A stretch of DNA of 6,448 nucleotides, taken from positions 1-6,448 of the forward strand of contig DPQQ01000010.1 in assembly GCA_003538975.1 (NCBI GenBank), in the 5' to 3' direction. The notes below the pieces were generated by a model. It worked only from the letters and a program-made list of their open reading frames with translations. It ran no database searches and was not told the origin of the DNA. Shown here piece by piece: positions 1 to 5,970 of this stretch; the first letter of the stretch is position 1; each line of letters starts with the position of its first letter. Both the position numbers and the translations under genes were made by a program. The stretch comes from Clostridiales bacterium. Lineage in GTDB: Bacteria; Bacillota; Clostridia; Christensenellales; Borkfalkiaceae.

Positions 1-939
1 ACGGGACACGATTTCGGAGAATGGACAAGTCTGACGAAACCGACTTGTACGGCAAGCGGCGTAGATCAGAGAAAATGCACAAGCTGTCCGCAGACCGAAA
101 CAAAAATCGTAAGTCCGCTCGGTCATAATTATAAGGCGAAACTTGTAGAACCGACTTGTTTGGAACAAGGTTATACGACGCATACTTGTTCGCGTTGTGG
201 CACAGGATATAACGATACATTCGTTCCGCCGCTCGGACACGACTATGAAGAAATCGAAGTCGCGCCGACTTGTACGGAAGAAGGTTATCGCGGAAAGAAA
301 TGCCGCCGTTGCGAAGATACGATAAAGACGGAAATTCTGAAAGCGGTGGGGCATAAATTCACCGATTCCTATTTCATTGCAACTTGCGAGGAAGAGGGAT
401 ATACGCTTCATACCTGTCTGTCTTGCGGAAACGAATATAAAGACAATATTGTACCTGCAACCGGACACGATTATGAAACGGAAGTCGTGCGTGAGCCGCA
501 TTGCGAAACGGAGGGCGAGAGAAAATTCCATTGCACGAAGTGCGAGAAAGAGTATTATTCGGAGATTCCCGCAACGGGGCATAACTACGAACTTACAGGA
601 ACGGAAGAAGTAAACGGCGAAAATATCCGTACTTACGTTTGCACGAACTGCGGAGCAATCACCACGCAGAATATGGGCGAACAGTACGAGCAGGTATCTT
701 CATATATCGGATATTTGTTCGGTCAATATCAGCCGTATATGTGGTGGGTGCTATTAGCGACCGCAGGCGTATGGAGTATCGTGATGGGCGTATTCTTTGC
801 GATTGCACAGAAGAACGAGGAAAAAGAAAAGGCGAGAAAAATGATTAAAAATTATGTCATCGGACTTGTCGTAATCTTTGCCATTCTCGTCGCTTGTCCG
901 TATCTTGTAAAAGGTATTGCGGCGCTGATTGCGGGGTAA
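1..939 (+). CDS. Cys-repeat protein with C-terminal TrbC/VirB2-like membrane hairpin (5' end missing)
   Basis: The frame is open from the first base, so the true start lies outside the window; the TTG at 160 is only an internal Leu codon. The visible 312 residues contain about six tandem modules of 38-39 residues (residues 2 to about 222). Most have the pattern GH-x-Y/F, then PTC, then a CxxC pair, then P-x-GH. Two hydrophobic segments follow, at about 247-269 and 285-311, joined by a short charged, Lys/Arg-rich loop. This layout (helix, basic loop, helix ending in a Pro-containing stretch) resembles TrbC/VirB2 conjugative pilin subunits. By the positive-inside rule the loop would be cytoplasmic and the Cys repeats extracellular. 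Such repeats are common in clostridial surface proteins; the CxxC pairs may bind zinc or form disulfides. A role in conjugation is inferred from the hairpin and from the mobile-element genes downstream. It could instead be an unrelated membrane-anchored surface protein. Confidence 0.6.
   Translation, partial: TGHDFGEWTSLTKPTCTASGVDQRKCTSCPQTETKIVSPLGHNYKAKLVEPTCLEQGYTTHTCSRCGTGYNDTFVPPLGHDYEEIEVAPTCTEEGYRGKKCRRCEDTIKTEILKAVGHKFTDSYFIATCEEEGYTLHTCLSCGNEYKDNIVPATGHDYETEVVREPHCETEGERKFHCTKCEKEYYSEIPATGHNYELTGTEEVNGENIRTYVCTNCGAITTQNMGEQYEQVSSYIGYLFGQYQPYMWWVLLATAGVWSIVMGVFFAIAQKNEEKEKARKMIKNYVIGLVVIFAILVACPYLVKGIAALIAG
4..690 (+). repeat. six tandem Cys-rich protein modules, 114-117 bp period
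   Basis: The Gly-His pair that opens each module starts at 4, 121, 235, 349, 463 and 577, giving spacings of 117, 114, 114, 114 and 114 bp. Modules 1 to 5 each carry three cysteines: one in or near a PTC motif and two in a CxxC pair (for example residues 53, 63 and 66 in module 2). The sixth has lost the first cysteine and keeps only CxxC (residues 214 and 217). The copies differ widely at DNA level, so this is an old protein repeat, not a recent tandem duplication. More copies probably lie left of the window. Confidence 0.85.
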
Positions 940-949
940 ACGATGAAAA

Positions 950-995
950 GGAGTTCCGAGAGAGTGTTCTCAGTAATATTTTCTCGGAATTTTCT
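950..995 (+). terminator. probable intrinsic terminator after the Cys-repeat gene
   Basis: TTCCGAGA (954-961) pairs with TCTCGGAA (982-989). G-U and A-U pairs can lengthen the stem on both sides, and the right arm runs into a TTTTC stretch. It lies 14 bp after the stop at 937-939 and before the next promoter, where a terminator is expected. The stem is only moderately GC-rich and the T run is short, so it may be leaky. Confidence 0.45.
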
Positions 996-1025
996 AAAAT
1001 TTATGGAATTGTCATAATATTACTC

Positions 1026-1054
1026 TTGACTTTTTAGGTAAACCGTAGTATCAT
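1026..1054 (+). promoter_or_regulatory. sigma-A type promoter of the abiE pair
   Basis: TTGACT (1026-1031, 5 of 6 consensus) and TATCAT (1049-1054, 5 of 6) are separated by the ideal 17 bp. The predicted start is about 40 bp before the antitoxin ATG. AbiEi-type antitoxins are known to repress their own promoter by binding repeats there. I see no convincing long inverted repeat overlapping this promoter, only TTATG/CATAA at 1001-1017, so the operator is not assigned. Confidence 0.75.
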
Positions 1055-1101
1055 ATAAGCGAAGGTGGAGCATAATATATCTATAAAAGGAGGTTAAGTC
1101 T

Positions 1102-1722
1102 ATGTTTGCCGAAAGAGTTAAAAGCAGCTTTGCTACGAACGAACCCATATATACGGAAGAAATCATTGGGCTTTTCCCCGATTATTCAAGACCGCAGATA
1201 TTCAGGTTTATCAAAGAAGCAGAAGAGAAAAATGAAATCGTCAACTTTGCAAAAGGAATATACTATATCCCGCGTAAAACGTTTATCGGTTTGTCCACGA
1301 TAACGGCAGATACGGTAATAGCTCGCAGGTATTTGAAATGGAACGACGAAGTGTTTGGAATATACGGCGGGTTAAAGTTACAGAATATGTTTTCTGTGAC
1401 AACGCAAGTTCCTAATATCTATGAAATTGTATCGAACAACGAATCTGCAAAACGCAGAGAAGTGAAAATGGACGGCAGAACGTTTATTTTGCGAAAATCG
1501 CGTTTCGAGATTAACAAGGACAATGCAAATGCATATATGATTATGGAACTGTTCAACGATTTGAACGGCGAGAAAATCGACGAGTTTGCGAAAAAAAGGC
1601 TGATTGACTTTATGCGGGAAAGAGGCGTTACGAAAGAGCAGTTGATGGACGTAGCAATGAAGTTTCCTGCAAAAGCGTTAAAGAATCTGATGGGGAGCAA
1701 AATATTAAATGTGGTTGCATAA
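1102..1722 (+). CDS. abiEi: AbiEi/DUF6088-family antitoxin of a type IV toxin-antitoxin system
   Basis: This 206-residue protein is the predicted antitoxin of an AbiE pair. Its first 60 or so residues fit a winged-helix DNA-binding domain (TEEIIGLFPDYSRPQIFRFI, then a wing with the GIYYIP motif) as seen in AbiEi and the related DUF6088 family. The remainder, with GGLKLQN near residue 91, is the domain these proteins use to counter the toxin and aid repression. The ATG is set by an excellent AGGAGG at 1088-1093, 8 bp upstream. The length is normal for the smaller antitoxins of this type. The last 14 bp overlap the toxin gene, so the two are translationally coupled. Known AbiEi proteins repress their operon and neutralise the toxin without a stable complex. 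Family assignment comes from reading motifs and from the partner gene; the pairing makes it fairly secure. Confidence 0.8.
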   Translation: MFAERVKSSFATNEPIYTEEIIGLFPDYSRPQIFRFIKEAEEKNEIVNFAKGIYYIPRKTFIGLSTITADTVIARRYLKWNDEVFGIYGGLKLQNMFSVTTQVPNIYEIVSNNESAKRREVKMDGRTFILRKSRFEINKDNANAYMIMELFNDLNGEKIDEFAKKRLIDFMRERGVTKEQLMDVAMKFPAKALKNLMGSKILNVVA

Positions 1723-2989
1723 GAATAAAGACGATTTTACCGAAGCGGTACAGGCAGTAAGCCGAGGGTTAAATATTTCGCCCGCACTTGTCGAAAAAGA
1801 TTACTACGTTACGTTGGTGTTGAAAAGAATAAACGAAGAGATTTCGGGACTTATTTTTAAGGGTGGAACGTCGCTTTCCAAATGCCATAAGGCGATCAAT
1901 AGGTTTTCGGAAGATATAGACTTGACGCTTGACAGCGAACATCTTACGGAAGGACAAAGAAAGATAGTAAAACCGACGATTGTAAAAATCTGCGAAGAAC
2001 TCGGACTGACAATTAACAACCTTGAAAACACGCGAAGCAGACGGGATTATAACTGCTATCAGATAAGTTATCCGCTTTTGTTTGAGAACGACGAGATAGA
2101 TCCTGTCATCAAGGCGGAAACTGTATTTATACAGGAATGCTATCCGGAAGAAGTGAAACAAGCGGATTCTCTTATCGGAGAATGGTTAAAAGCAAACGGT
2201 TTTACAAAGCAAGCGGAAGAATACGAGCTGATTCCTTTCGATATTCACGTCCAAACAATGGAAAGGACGCTTGTAGACAAAGTGTTTGCGTTGTGCGATT
2301 ATATGCTTTTAGACGACATGAAAAAGCATTCCCGTCATATTTATGATATATATCAATTGCTCAAAAGAGTGGAATTAAACGATGATTTCCGCGCGCTTGT
2401 GCATAGAGTCAGGGAAGATCGGAAATATCATTCGCTGTGTATATCGGCGCAGGATAACGCCGATGTCCCTGCTTTACTTAAAAGAGTAATAGAAACGGGG
2501 TGTTATAAAAAAGACTACGAAGAGCATACGCGGACGATGTTATATGCGCCTTGTGATTACGAAAAAGCAATTACGGGACTTGAAAAAATAATCGACAGCG
2601 GAATGTTCGGAAAAGACGAGGAATACGAAAAAAATACGGTACATATATCCGTTTCGTCGGCGTCGAAGATTGCGAGTTATAAGGAGTACAGAATATTTGC
2701 AATGCCGGAGCACGATAAGTACGGAGATTATGCATATAAGATTCCGAATAAGTTTATTAGCATTAACCGAAGCGAAAAGGCGATTGTATTTCATTTACCG
2801 AAAGACTATGTGGTCAGACTGAAAAATGGCAGGACAAATCAAACCGCTGAATTGACGGTAACGGAGTTTGTCGCCGAGGTGGCGGGCAAAGACGAAAGCG
2901 CATACGGTATGAAAATAATTCGTCCGAGTCAAACTGCGAACGGTGGCAATACTCCTAAAAAAAAGAAAACAGATTTCAATTCAAAGTAA
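1709..2989 (+). CDS. abiEii: AbiEii/AbiGii-family nucleotidyltransferase toxin with C-terminal extension
   Basis: This 426-residue protein carries the AbiEii nucleotidyltransferase signature in order: GGTSLSK at 52-58; SEDIDL at 67-72, supplying the metal-binding Asp69 and Asp71; KAE at 135-137; ERTLVDK at 185-191; and RHIYDIYQL at 209-217. AbiEii enzymes transfer nucleotides; characterised relatives block growth, in some cases by modifying tRNA ends. All core motifs look intact, so the toxin is probably active. The ATG at 1709 lies inside the antitoxin gene (14 bp overlap), which ties toxin synthesis to antitoxin translation. The nucleotidyltransferase fold appears to end near residue 300. 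Residues 304-426 form an additional region: a probable beta-rich domain at about 311-400, then a polar linker and a KKKK tail. I do not recognise this extension. The pair likely acts in phage defence by abortive infection or in stabilising the element. Confidence 0.88.
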   Translation: MWLHKNKDDFTEAVQAVSRGLNISPALVEKDYYVTLVLKRINEEISGLIFKGGTSLSKCHKAINRFSEDIDLTLDSEHLTEGQRKIVKPTIVKICEELGLTINNLENTRSRRDYNCYQISYPLLFENDEIDPVIKAETVFIQECYPEEVKQADSLIGEWLKANGFTKQAEEYELIPFDIHVQTMERTLVDKVFALCDYMLLDDMKKHSRHIYDIYQLLKRVELNDDFRALVHRVREDRKYHSLCISAQDNADVPALLKRVIETGCYKKDYEEHTRTMLYAPCDYEKAITGLEKIIDSGMFGKDEEYEKNTVHISVSSASKIASYKEYRIFAMPEHDKYGDYAYKIPNKFISINRSEKAIVFHLPKDYVVRLKNGRTNQTAELTVTEFVAEVAGKDESAYGMKIIRPSQTANGGNTPKKKKTDFNSK

Positions 2990-3007
2990 TAAAATATATA
3001 CAGGTAT

Positions 3008-3036
3008 AAGGAACGTTCTTCGGAGCGTTCCTTTTC
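3008..3036 (+). terminator. strong intrinsic terminator after abiEii
   Basis: An 11-bp stem (3008-3018 with 3023-3033, one G-U pair) is capped by a TTCG loop closed by C and G, the very stable C(UUCG)G tetraloop, and runs into TTTTC. It begins 19 bp after the toxin stop codon and separates the abiE unit from the recombinase operon. Confidence 0.9.
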
Positions 3037-3040
3037 TATG

Positions 3041-3092
3041 CCGAAAATGCGCTAAAACTATGCAAATATCAATAGTTTTAGTGCAAAATCGG
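3041..3092. repeat. long inverted repeat upstream of the recombinase operon
   Basis: TGCGCTAAAACTAT (3048-3061) is followed after a 10-bp spacer by ATAGTTTTAGTGCA (3072-3085). The arms are complementary over 14 bp with one G-T mismatch. CCGA (3041-3044) and TCGG (3089-3092) extend the symmetry beyond a 3-nt internal loop. No T run follows, so it does not look like a terminator. It sits 50 bp upstream of the next promoter and could be a protein-binding site or, if transcribed, a stable hairpin. Confidence 0.8.
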
Positions 3093-3141
3093 TTTTACGG
3101 ACAGATTCTGAAAATATTTTATGAAAAGTGGTCAAAACAGC

Positions 3142-3170
3142 TTGACAAATACAGATTCGGATGCTATCGT
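3142..3170 (+). promoter_or_regulatory. promoter of the recombinase operon
   Basis: TTGACA (3142-3147), a perfect -35, is followed after 17 bp by TATCGT (3165-3170, 4 of 6 consensus). The predicted start is near 3177, about 28 bp before the tnpV-like ATG. The weak -10 overlaps a palindrome, which suggests the promoter is controlled. Confidence 0.7.
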
Positions 3171-3180
3171 ATTGATACGA
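3167..3180. promoter_or_regulatory. palindromic candidate operator over the -10 and start region
   Basis: TCGTAT-TG-ATACGA is a perfect 6-bp inverted repeat with a 2-bp spacer, overlapping the -10 box and the predicted start. A dimeric repressor bound here would block transcription. The ribbon-helix-helix-like protein encoded at 3711-3935 in the same operon is an obvious candidate, but nothing in the sequence proves the link. Confidence 0.5.
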
Positions 3181-3204
3181 CGAAAGAAAATCGGAGGTGG
3201 AACT

Positions 3205-3561
3205 ATGAACAAAGCAAAAGTAATGCGAAAAGCGGAAGCGGGCGAGGGATTGACCGTAGCGGAAATCAAGGTTTATCAAAAGGCTGTTAAACCCGAAAAG
3301 CACGTTTACGGCAAGTACGGAACGCTTGCTAAACAGTATTTGGAGGACAAAGGAATCGATTGGACGATTGCGAATCTTCCTGAATACCTGCACGGCGTAG
3401 ATAAAGCCGCCGACGAATTGTACGAAATGATGCATGAAAAGTTCTCAAAAGAAGAGCGTTTCAAAAAGTCGGCAGACTTTATGGAAAACCTGAAAAGGGA
3501 AACGGAAATGCAAAGACTTATCGAAGAAGAAATCTTAAACGAAATCGTTTATGTAAAATAA
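3205..3561 (+). CDS. tnpV: TnpV-like transposon protein
   Basis: This 118-residue protein resembles TnpV, an accessory protein of the Tn4451/Tn4453 family and related clostridial elements. The likeness lies in GKYGTLAKQYLEDKG (residues 36-50), the following region with a YLHGVDKAADE stretch, and the ending EEEILNEIVYVK, which matches the EIV-x-(N/H)-E-(I/L)-(I/V)-Y end typical of TnpV. The N-terminal 30 residues look different from the copies I know. The middle and C-terminus are charged and helical. The biochemical role of TnpV is not established. The start at 3205 is chosen because GGAGG at 3193-3197 sits 7 bp upstream; the in-frame ATG at 3121 lies before the promoter and is not used. It is the first gene of the recombinase operon. 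Confidence 0.75.
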   Translation: MNKAKVMRKAEAGEGLTVAEIKVYQKAVKPEKHVYGKYGTLAKQYLEDKGIDWTIANLPEYLHGVDKAADELYEMMHEKFSKEERFKKSADFMENLKRETEMQRLIEEEILNEIVYVK

Positions 3562-3574
3562 CGGAGGTATCAAA

Positions 3575-3697
3575 ATGAAAGTGCTAAAAGTAGTCGGAAC
3601 TATCGGCAGATTTGCGTTGGCAGGCGTGCTTATTGCAGGACATTTCGTAATGAACATCGTAGGTGCGTTGATTTGTGCCATTACTTCACAAGTCTAA
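3575..3697 (+). CDS. 40-residue single-helix membrane peptide
   Basis: This short gene has its own GGAGG (3563-3567), 7 bp before the ATG, in a tidy gap between the tnpV-like and ribbon-helix-helix-like genes. The peptide starts MKVLKVVGTIGRF and continues with a hydrophobic stretch (about residues 13-36) that can cross the membrane once, with a basic N-terminus that predicts an inside start. It contains one Cys (residue 34) and a His within the helix (residue 23). Both the good ribosome-binding site and the snug placement (13 bp to the genes on either side) argue that it is translated. I do not recognise its family. Small hydrophobic proteins are frequent in such elements, but no function can be given. 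The peptide is short enough to be missed by standard gene finding. Confidence 0.7.
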   Translation: MKVLKVVGTIGRFALAGVLIAGHFVMNIVGALICAITSQV

Positions 3698-3710
3698 TAC
3701 GGAGGTTTTT

Positions 3711-3935
3711 ATGGAAAAGAAAGAAACAACGCCGCGCAGAGCGGCAAGAAGAAGTTACGAGGAACGCAATAAAGACAAGCGCAAGCAGACGAGCGGAAAT
3801 TTCGGAACGATGATCCCGCGGGATTTATATGAGGAAATCAACGAATTTTTGGCAAAGAACCATATCACGAAAGTGCAGTTGATCTTCGCCGGCTACGAAG
3901 CCTTGAAAAATATGAAAAAAGACGGCAAATTGTAA
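3711..3935 (+). CDS. small basic ribbon-helix-helix-like protein
   Basis: This 74-residue protein has a very basic N-terminus (residues 1-27, rich in Arg and Lys) followed by a segment that fits a ribbon-helix-helix fold: a short strand around NFGTMIP (29-35), a helix DLYEEINEFLAKN (38-50), a turn, and a second helix KVQLIFAGYEALKNM (54-68). Ribbon-helix-helix proteins bind DNA as dimers with their paired strands, often at short palindromes such as the one at the promoter of this operon. ATG 3711 is chosen because GGAGG (3701-3705) lies 5 bp upstream; a longer in-frame GTG start at 3675 would overlap the preceding small gene and lacks a site. It may regulate the operon or assist the recombinase as an accessory DNA-binding protein. 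The assignment rests on predicted secondary structure only, so it is tentative. Confidence 0.6.
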   Translation: MEKKETTPRRAARRSYEERNKDKRKQTSGNFGTMIPRDLYEEINEFLAKNHITKVQLIFAGYEALKNMKKDGKL

Positions 3936-3956
3936 GCCGACTCTTCCTGCCGTTTT
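3919..3956 (+). terminator. weak terminator-like hairpin between the RHH-like gene and the tnpW-like gene
   Basis: AAGACGGCA (3919-3927) can pair with TGCCGTTTT (3948-3956), with one G-U pair, around a 20-nt loop. The left arm lies within the last codons of the upstream gene. The right arm supplies four Ts. It could partially stop transcription and so reduce recombinase expression. The large loop and short T run make this uncertain. Confidence 0.35.
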
Positions 3957-3975
3957 GCGTAAGTAAATCATTGAT

Positions 3976-3981
3976 AAGGAG
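3976..3981 (+). promoter_or_regulatory. ribosome-binding site deciding a non-standard start
   Basis: AAGGAG at 3976-3981 is a good Shine-Dalgarno sequence 9 bp before an ACG codon (3991-3993). No ATG, GTG or TTG lies in this frame between the upstream in-frame stop (3964-3966) and the end of the open frame. The site therefore points to ACG as the position of the start. Confidence 0.65.
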
Positions 3982-3990
3982 ATTATATTT

Positions 3991-4278
3991 ACGGAAAACA
4001 CGGATAAAATTATAAATCAAAACAGTAAACCCGCGGCAAGCATATTCACCGTCTATAAAAAAGAACCTAACGGAGAATATACGCGAACCCGCGAAAGAGT
4101 TTTCGGCAATACGGTTTATACCATTATTGCTCACGAAAAACAGAACGTCGGCGTTACGGCGTTCGATATTACGAAAACGCTGATAGAACGGAATATAGAC
4201 GAGGCGTTAAAACCTGCCGTTCGTATCACGGAACAGTTATCGTTTGAAAGTTGCAATTCGGGAGGTAATAAACAATGA
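3991..4278 (+). CDS. tnpW: TnpW-like protein with ACG in place of its start codon (possibly inactivated)
   Basis: A coherent 95-codon frame runs from 3991 to a TGA at 4276-4278 that overlaps the recombinase ATG (ATGA). It has no ATG, GTG or TTG anywhere, so ordinary gene callers miss it. An AAGGAG lies 9 bp before ACG 3991, one base from ATG. The protein reads TENTDKIINQ at its start. Its core, RERVFGNTVYTIIAHE (residues 34-49) followed by TKTLIERNIDEA (61-72), resembles TnpW of Tn4451-type elements, which show an R-x-x-G-x-T-x-Y...H core and then a helix with LI-x-x-E/N. TnpW function is not known. Three explanations are open: real ACG initiation at low level, a start-lost gene, or a base error. 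The frame otherwise has no stop or shift, so any loss is recent. It sits directly before tnpX and may couple to its translation. Confidence 0.6.
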   Translation, partial: TENTDKIINQNSKPAASIFTVYKKEPNGEYTRTRERVFGNTVYTIIAHEKQNVGVTAFDITKTLIERNIDEALKPAVRITEQLSFESCNSGGNKQ

Positions 4279-5948
4279 ATTTGCAACCGACAATTAAAAA
4301 TAGAAAGACAAAAAGCACAGAAGAACAATGGACAGCCTGCTATTGCAGACTTTCCTGCGACGACGATTTAGACGGCGACAGCAACAGTATCCGCAATCAA
4401 AAAATGTTACTGCAAAAGTATGCGGACGAAAATCATTTGCGGAACGTAAGATTTTACGTTGACGACGGCTTTTCGGGAAGTAACTTTGAAAGACCTGATT
4501 TCAAACGGATGATGTCCGACGTCGAAGACGGTAAAATTTCTACGATAGTCGTAAAAGATATGTCCCGTTTCGGAAGAGATCATATTCTTGTGGGATATTA
4601 CACGAAATATTATCTTGCCGAAGCCGACGTAAGATTTATTGCCATTTATGACCAAGTGGACAGCGAGAAAAATCCTGACGACGATATTACCCCGTTCAAA
4701 AACATTCTGAACGAGATGTATGCAAAGGATTGCAGTAAGAAAATCAAAGCGGTTGTCAAAGCCAAAGGAAACTCCGGGAAACATCTTACGACGCTTCCCC
4801 CGCTCGGATATAAGAAAGATCCCGAAAACAAGGAAAAATGGATAATAGACGAAAAGGGTGCTGAAATCGTAAGAGAAATTTTCAAATTATGCGTTCAGGG
4901 CTTTGGTCCGACTCAGATTGCAAGAATCCTTACCGAAAGGGGCGTAGACACACCCGTTATTTACTGTCGTAAAAACGGATTGCCTACTGCCACAAAAATT
5001 AAAAACGACTCAGAATTATGGAGTTCTCGATCCGTGGCAAATATTCTTGAAAATTTGGAATATACGGGATGCACAGTCAATTTCAAATCGTATAAGAAGT
5101 CGTATAAGTCAAAAAAGCGCGTTGATTTACCCAAAGAAGACTGGGCAATCTTTGAAAACACGCAGGAAGCGATCATCGACAAGCAGACTTTTGAAACCGT
5201 TCAAAAAATTCGTCAGGCAAAACGCAGACCTACCGATATGGGCGAAATGAGTCCTCTTTCGGGACTGATTTACTGCGCCGACTGCGGAAAGAAAATGTAT
5301 CTTTGCCGTTGCACGACAATGAAACAAAAAGAATACTTCAACTGTTCGACATACCGTAAAAAGAAGAAAAAGTACTGCACTTCTCACCAGATAACGGTCG
5401 AAGCGTTGGCGGTTCTGATTCAGGACGATTTGCGGCGAACGATTTATTTTGCGCAACAGCAAAGAGAAATGTTTTTGCAGACGTTACGAAAAAACGCCGC
5501 AACGAGAACGGAAAAAGAACTGAAAGAGTATTCAAAGGAAATCAAAACTTCGGAAGAACGAATCGAAAGGCTGGATAAAATCATCGGAAGCCTTTATGAA
5601 GATAAAGTCGAAGGTAAAATTTCCGAAGAGCGATACTTAAAAATGAGCGACACATACGAAACCGAGCAAGCCAGTCTGAAAGAACGGGTTAAAACGTTGA
5701 AGTCGGAAATCGCGAAAGCGAAAGAAGACGACGATAAAATTCTCGATTTTATGATGCTTATTTACAAGTATAACAGTTTTGAAGAACTTACGCCTGAAAT
5801 ACTACGCGCGTTCATCGAAAAAGTCGTTGTTCACGAAAAGGCGAAAGTCAACGGACATTACAGACAAACGGTAGAAATCTTTTATAATTTCGTCGGAGCG
5901 ATCGACCGACCTATATGGGGTAACGAACTCAACGACGAAGACGATTGA
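4275..5948 (+). CDS. tnpX: TnpX-like large serine recombinase
   Basis: This 557-residue enzyme is a large serine recombinase that would cut and rejoin DNA to excise and insert the element. The N-terminal resolvase domain (about 19-160) holds the YCRLS motif with catalytic Ser27 and Arg25, SIRNQ at 38-42, DDGFSGSNFERPDF at 63-76, and KDMSRFGRD at 94-102 with conserved Arg98 and Arg101. The recombinase DNA-binding domain follows at about 175-310. A zinc beta-ribbon domain uses Cys334, Cys337, Cys357 and Cys368. A long charged coiled coil (about 395-490) and a C-terminal tail end the protein. All key residues are present, so it looks active. It is shorter than TnpX of Tn4451 (707 residues) but within the family range. 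The ATG has GGAGG at 4261-4265, 9 bp upstream, and overlaps the tnpW-like stop. TnpX-like naming rests on the flanking tnpV/tnpW-like genes and the domain layout. Confidence 0.93.
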   Translation: MNLQPTIKNRKTKSTEEQWTACYCRLSCDDDLDGDSNSIRNQKMLLQKYADENHLRNVRFYVDDGFSGSNFERPDFKRMMSDVEDGKISTIVVKDMSRFGRDHILVGYYTKYYLAEADVRFIAIYDQVDSEKNPDDDITPFKNILNEMYAKDCSKKIKAVVKAKGNSGKHLTTLPPLGYKKDPENKEKWIIDEKGAEIVREIFKLCVQGFGPTQIARILTERGVDTPVIYCRKNGLPTATKIKNDSELWSSRSVANILENLEYTGCTVNFKSYKKSYKSKKRVDLPKEDWAIFENTQEAIIDKQTFETVQKIRQAKRRPTDMGEMSPLSGLIYCADCGKKMYLCRCTTMKQKEYFNCSTYRKKKKKYCTSHQITVEALAVLIQDDLRRTIYFAQQQREMFLQTLRKNAATRTEKELKEYSKEIKTSEERIERLDKIIGSLYEDKVEGKISEERYLKMSDTYETEQASLKERVKTLKSEIAKAKEDDDKILDFMMLIYKYNSFEELTPEILRAFIEKVVVHEKAKVNGHYRQTVEIFYNFVGAIDRPIWGNELNDEDD

Positions 5949-5970
5949 AACCAACAAACAGCAAGAGAAA

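Larger units (their letters stand above)
3205..5948 (+). mobile_element. recombination module of a Tn4451-like or integrative conjugative element
   Basis: Five genes in one direction with gaps of 13 bp, 13 bp and 55 bp and one ATGA overlap form a single operon ending in a serine recombinase. The tnpV-like, tnpW-like and tnpX-like set is typical of Tn4451-type elements. The abiE pair (1102-2989) and the pilin-like gene (1-939) probably belong to the same element. Its left end is not in the window and its right end probably lies between 5949 and 6374. Confidence 0.7.

Noticed and set aside
160..162. TTG as the start of the first gene
   Set aside because: The same frame is open to base 1 and the repeat pattern continues upstream of this codon, which falls inside a repeat module with no ribosome-binding site.
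2957..2966. A-AAA-AAG slippery sequence near the end of abiEii suggesting programmed frameshifting
   Set aside because: A shift to the -1 frame would add only about 15 codons, the nearest hairpin is over 40 bp away and is a terminator; more likely just a lysine run.
3165..3174. Ten-bp identity TATCGTATTG shared with 6247-6256 as a possible attachment core
   Set aside because: About twenty 10-bp matches are expected by chance within a window this size, and the match does not extend.
3121..3204. Longer N-terminus for the tnpV-like gene from ATG 3121
   Set aside because: This start lies upstream of the predicted promoter and transcription start, while ATG 3205 has a good GGAGG.
2943..3290. 115-codon + strand frame overlapping the end of abiEii, the terminator and the start of tnpV
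   Set aside because: It runs through a strong terminator and a promoter, has no ribosome-binding site and shows no protein-like pattern.
3675..3710. Upstream GTG start for the ribbon-helix-helix-like gene
   Set aside because: It overlaps the small membrane peptide gene and lacks a ribosome-binding site; ATG 3711 has GGAGG 5 bp upstream.
4407..4784. Long - strand frames inside tnpX and other genes
   Set aside because: They are antisense shadows of well-supported coding regions without ribosome-binding sites or recognisable motifs.
5088..5108. Direct repeat TCGTATAAG twice at 12-bp spacing within tnpX
   Set aside because: It simply encodes a SYKKSYK stretch in the recombinase; no sign of a separate element.
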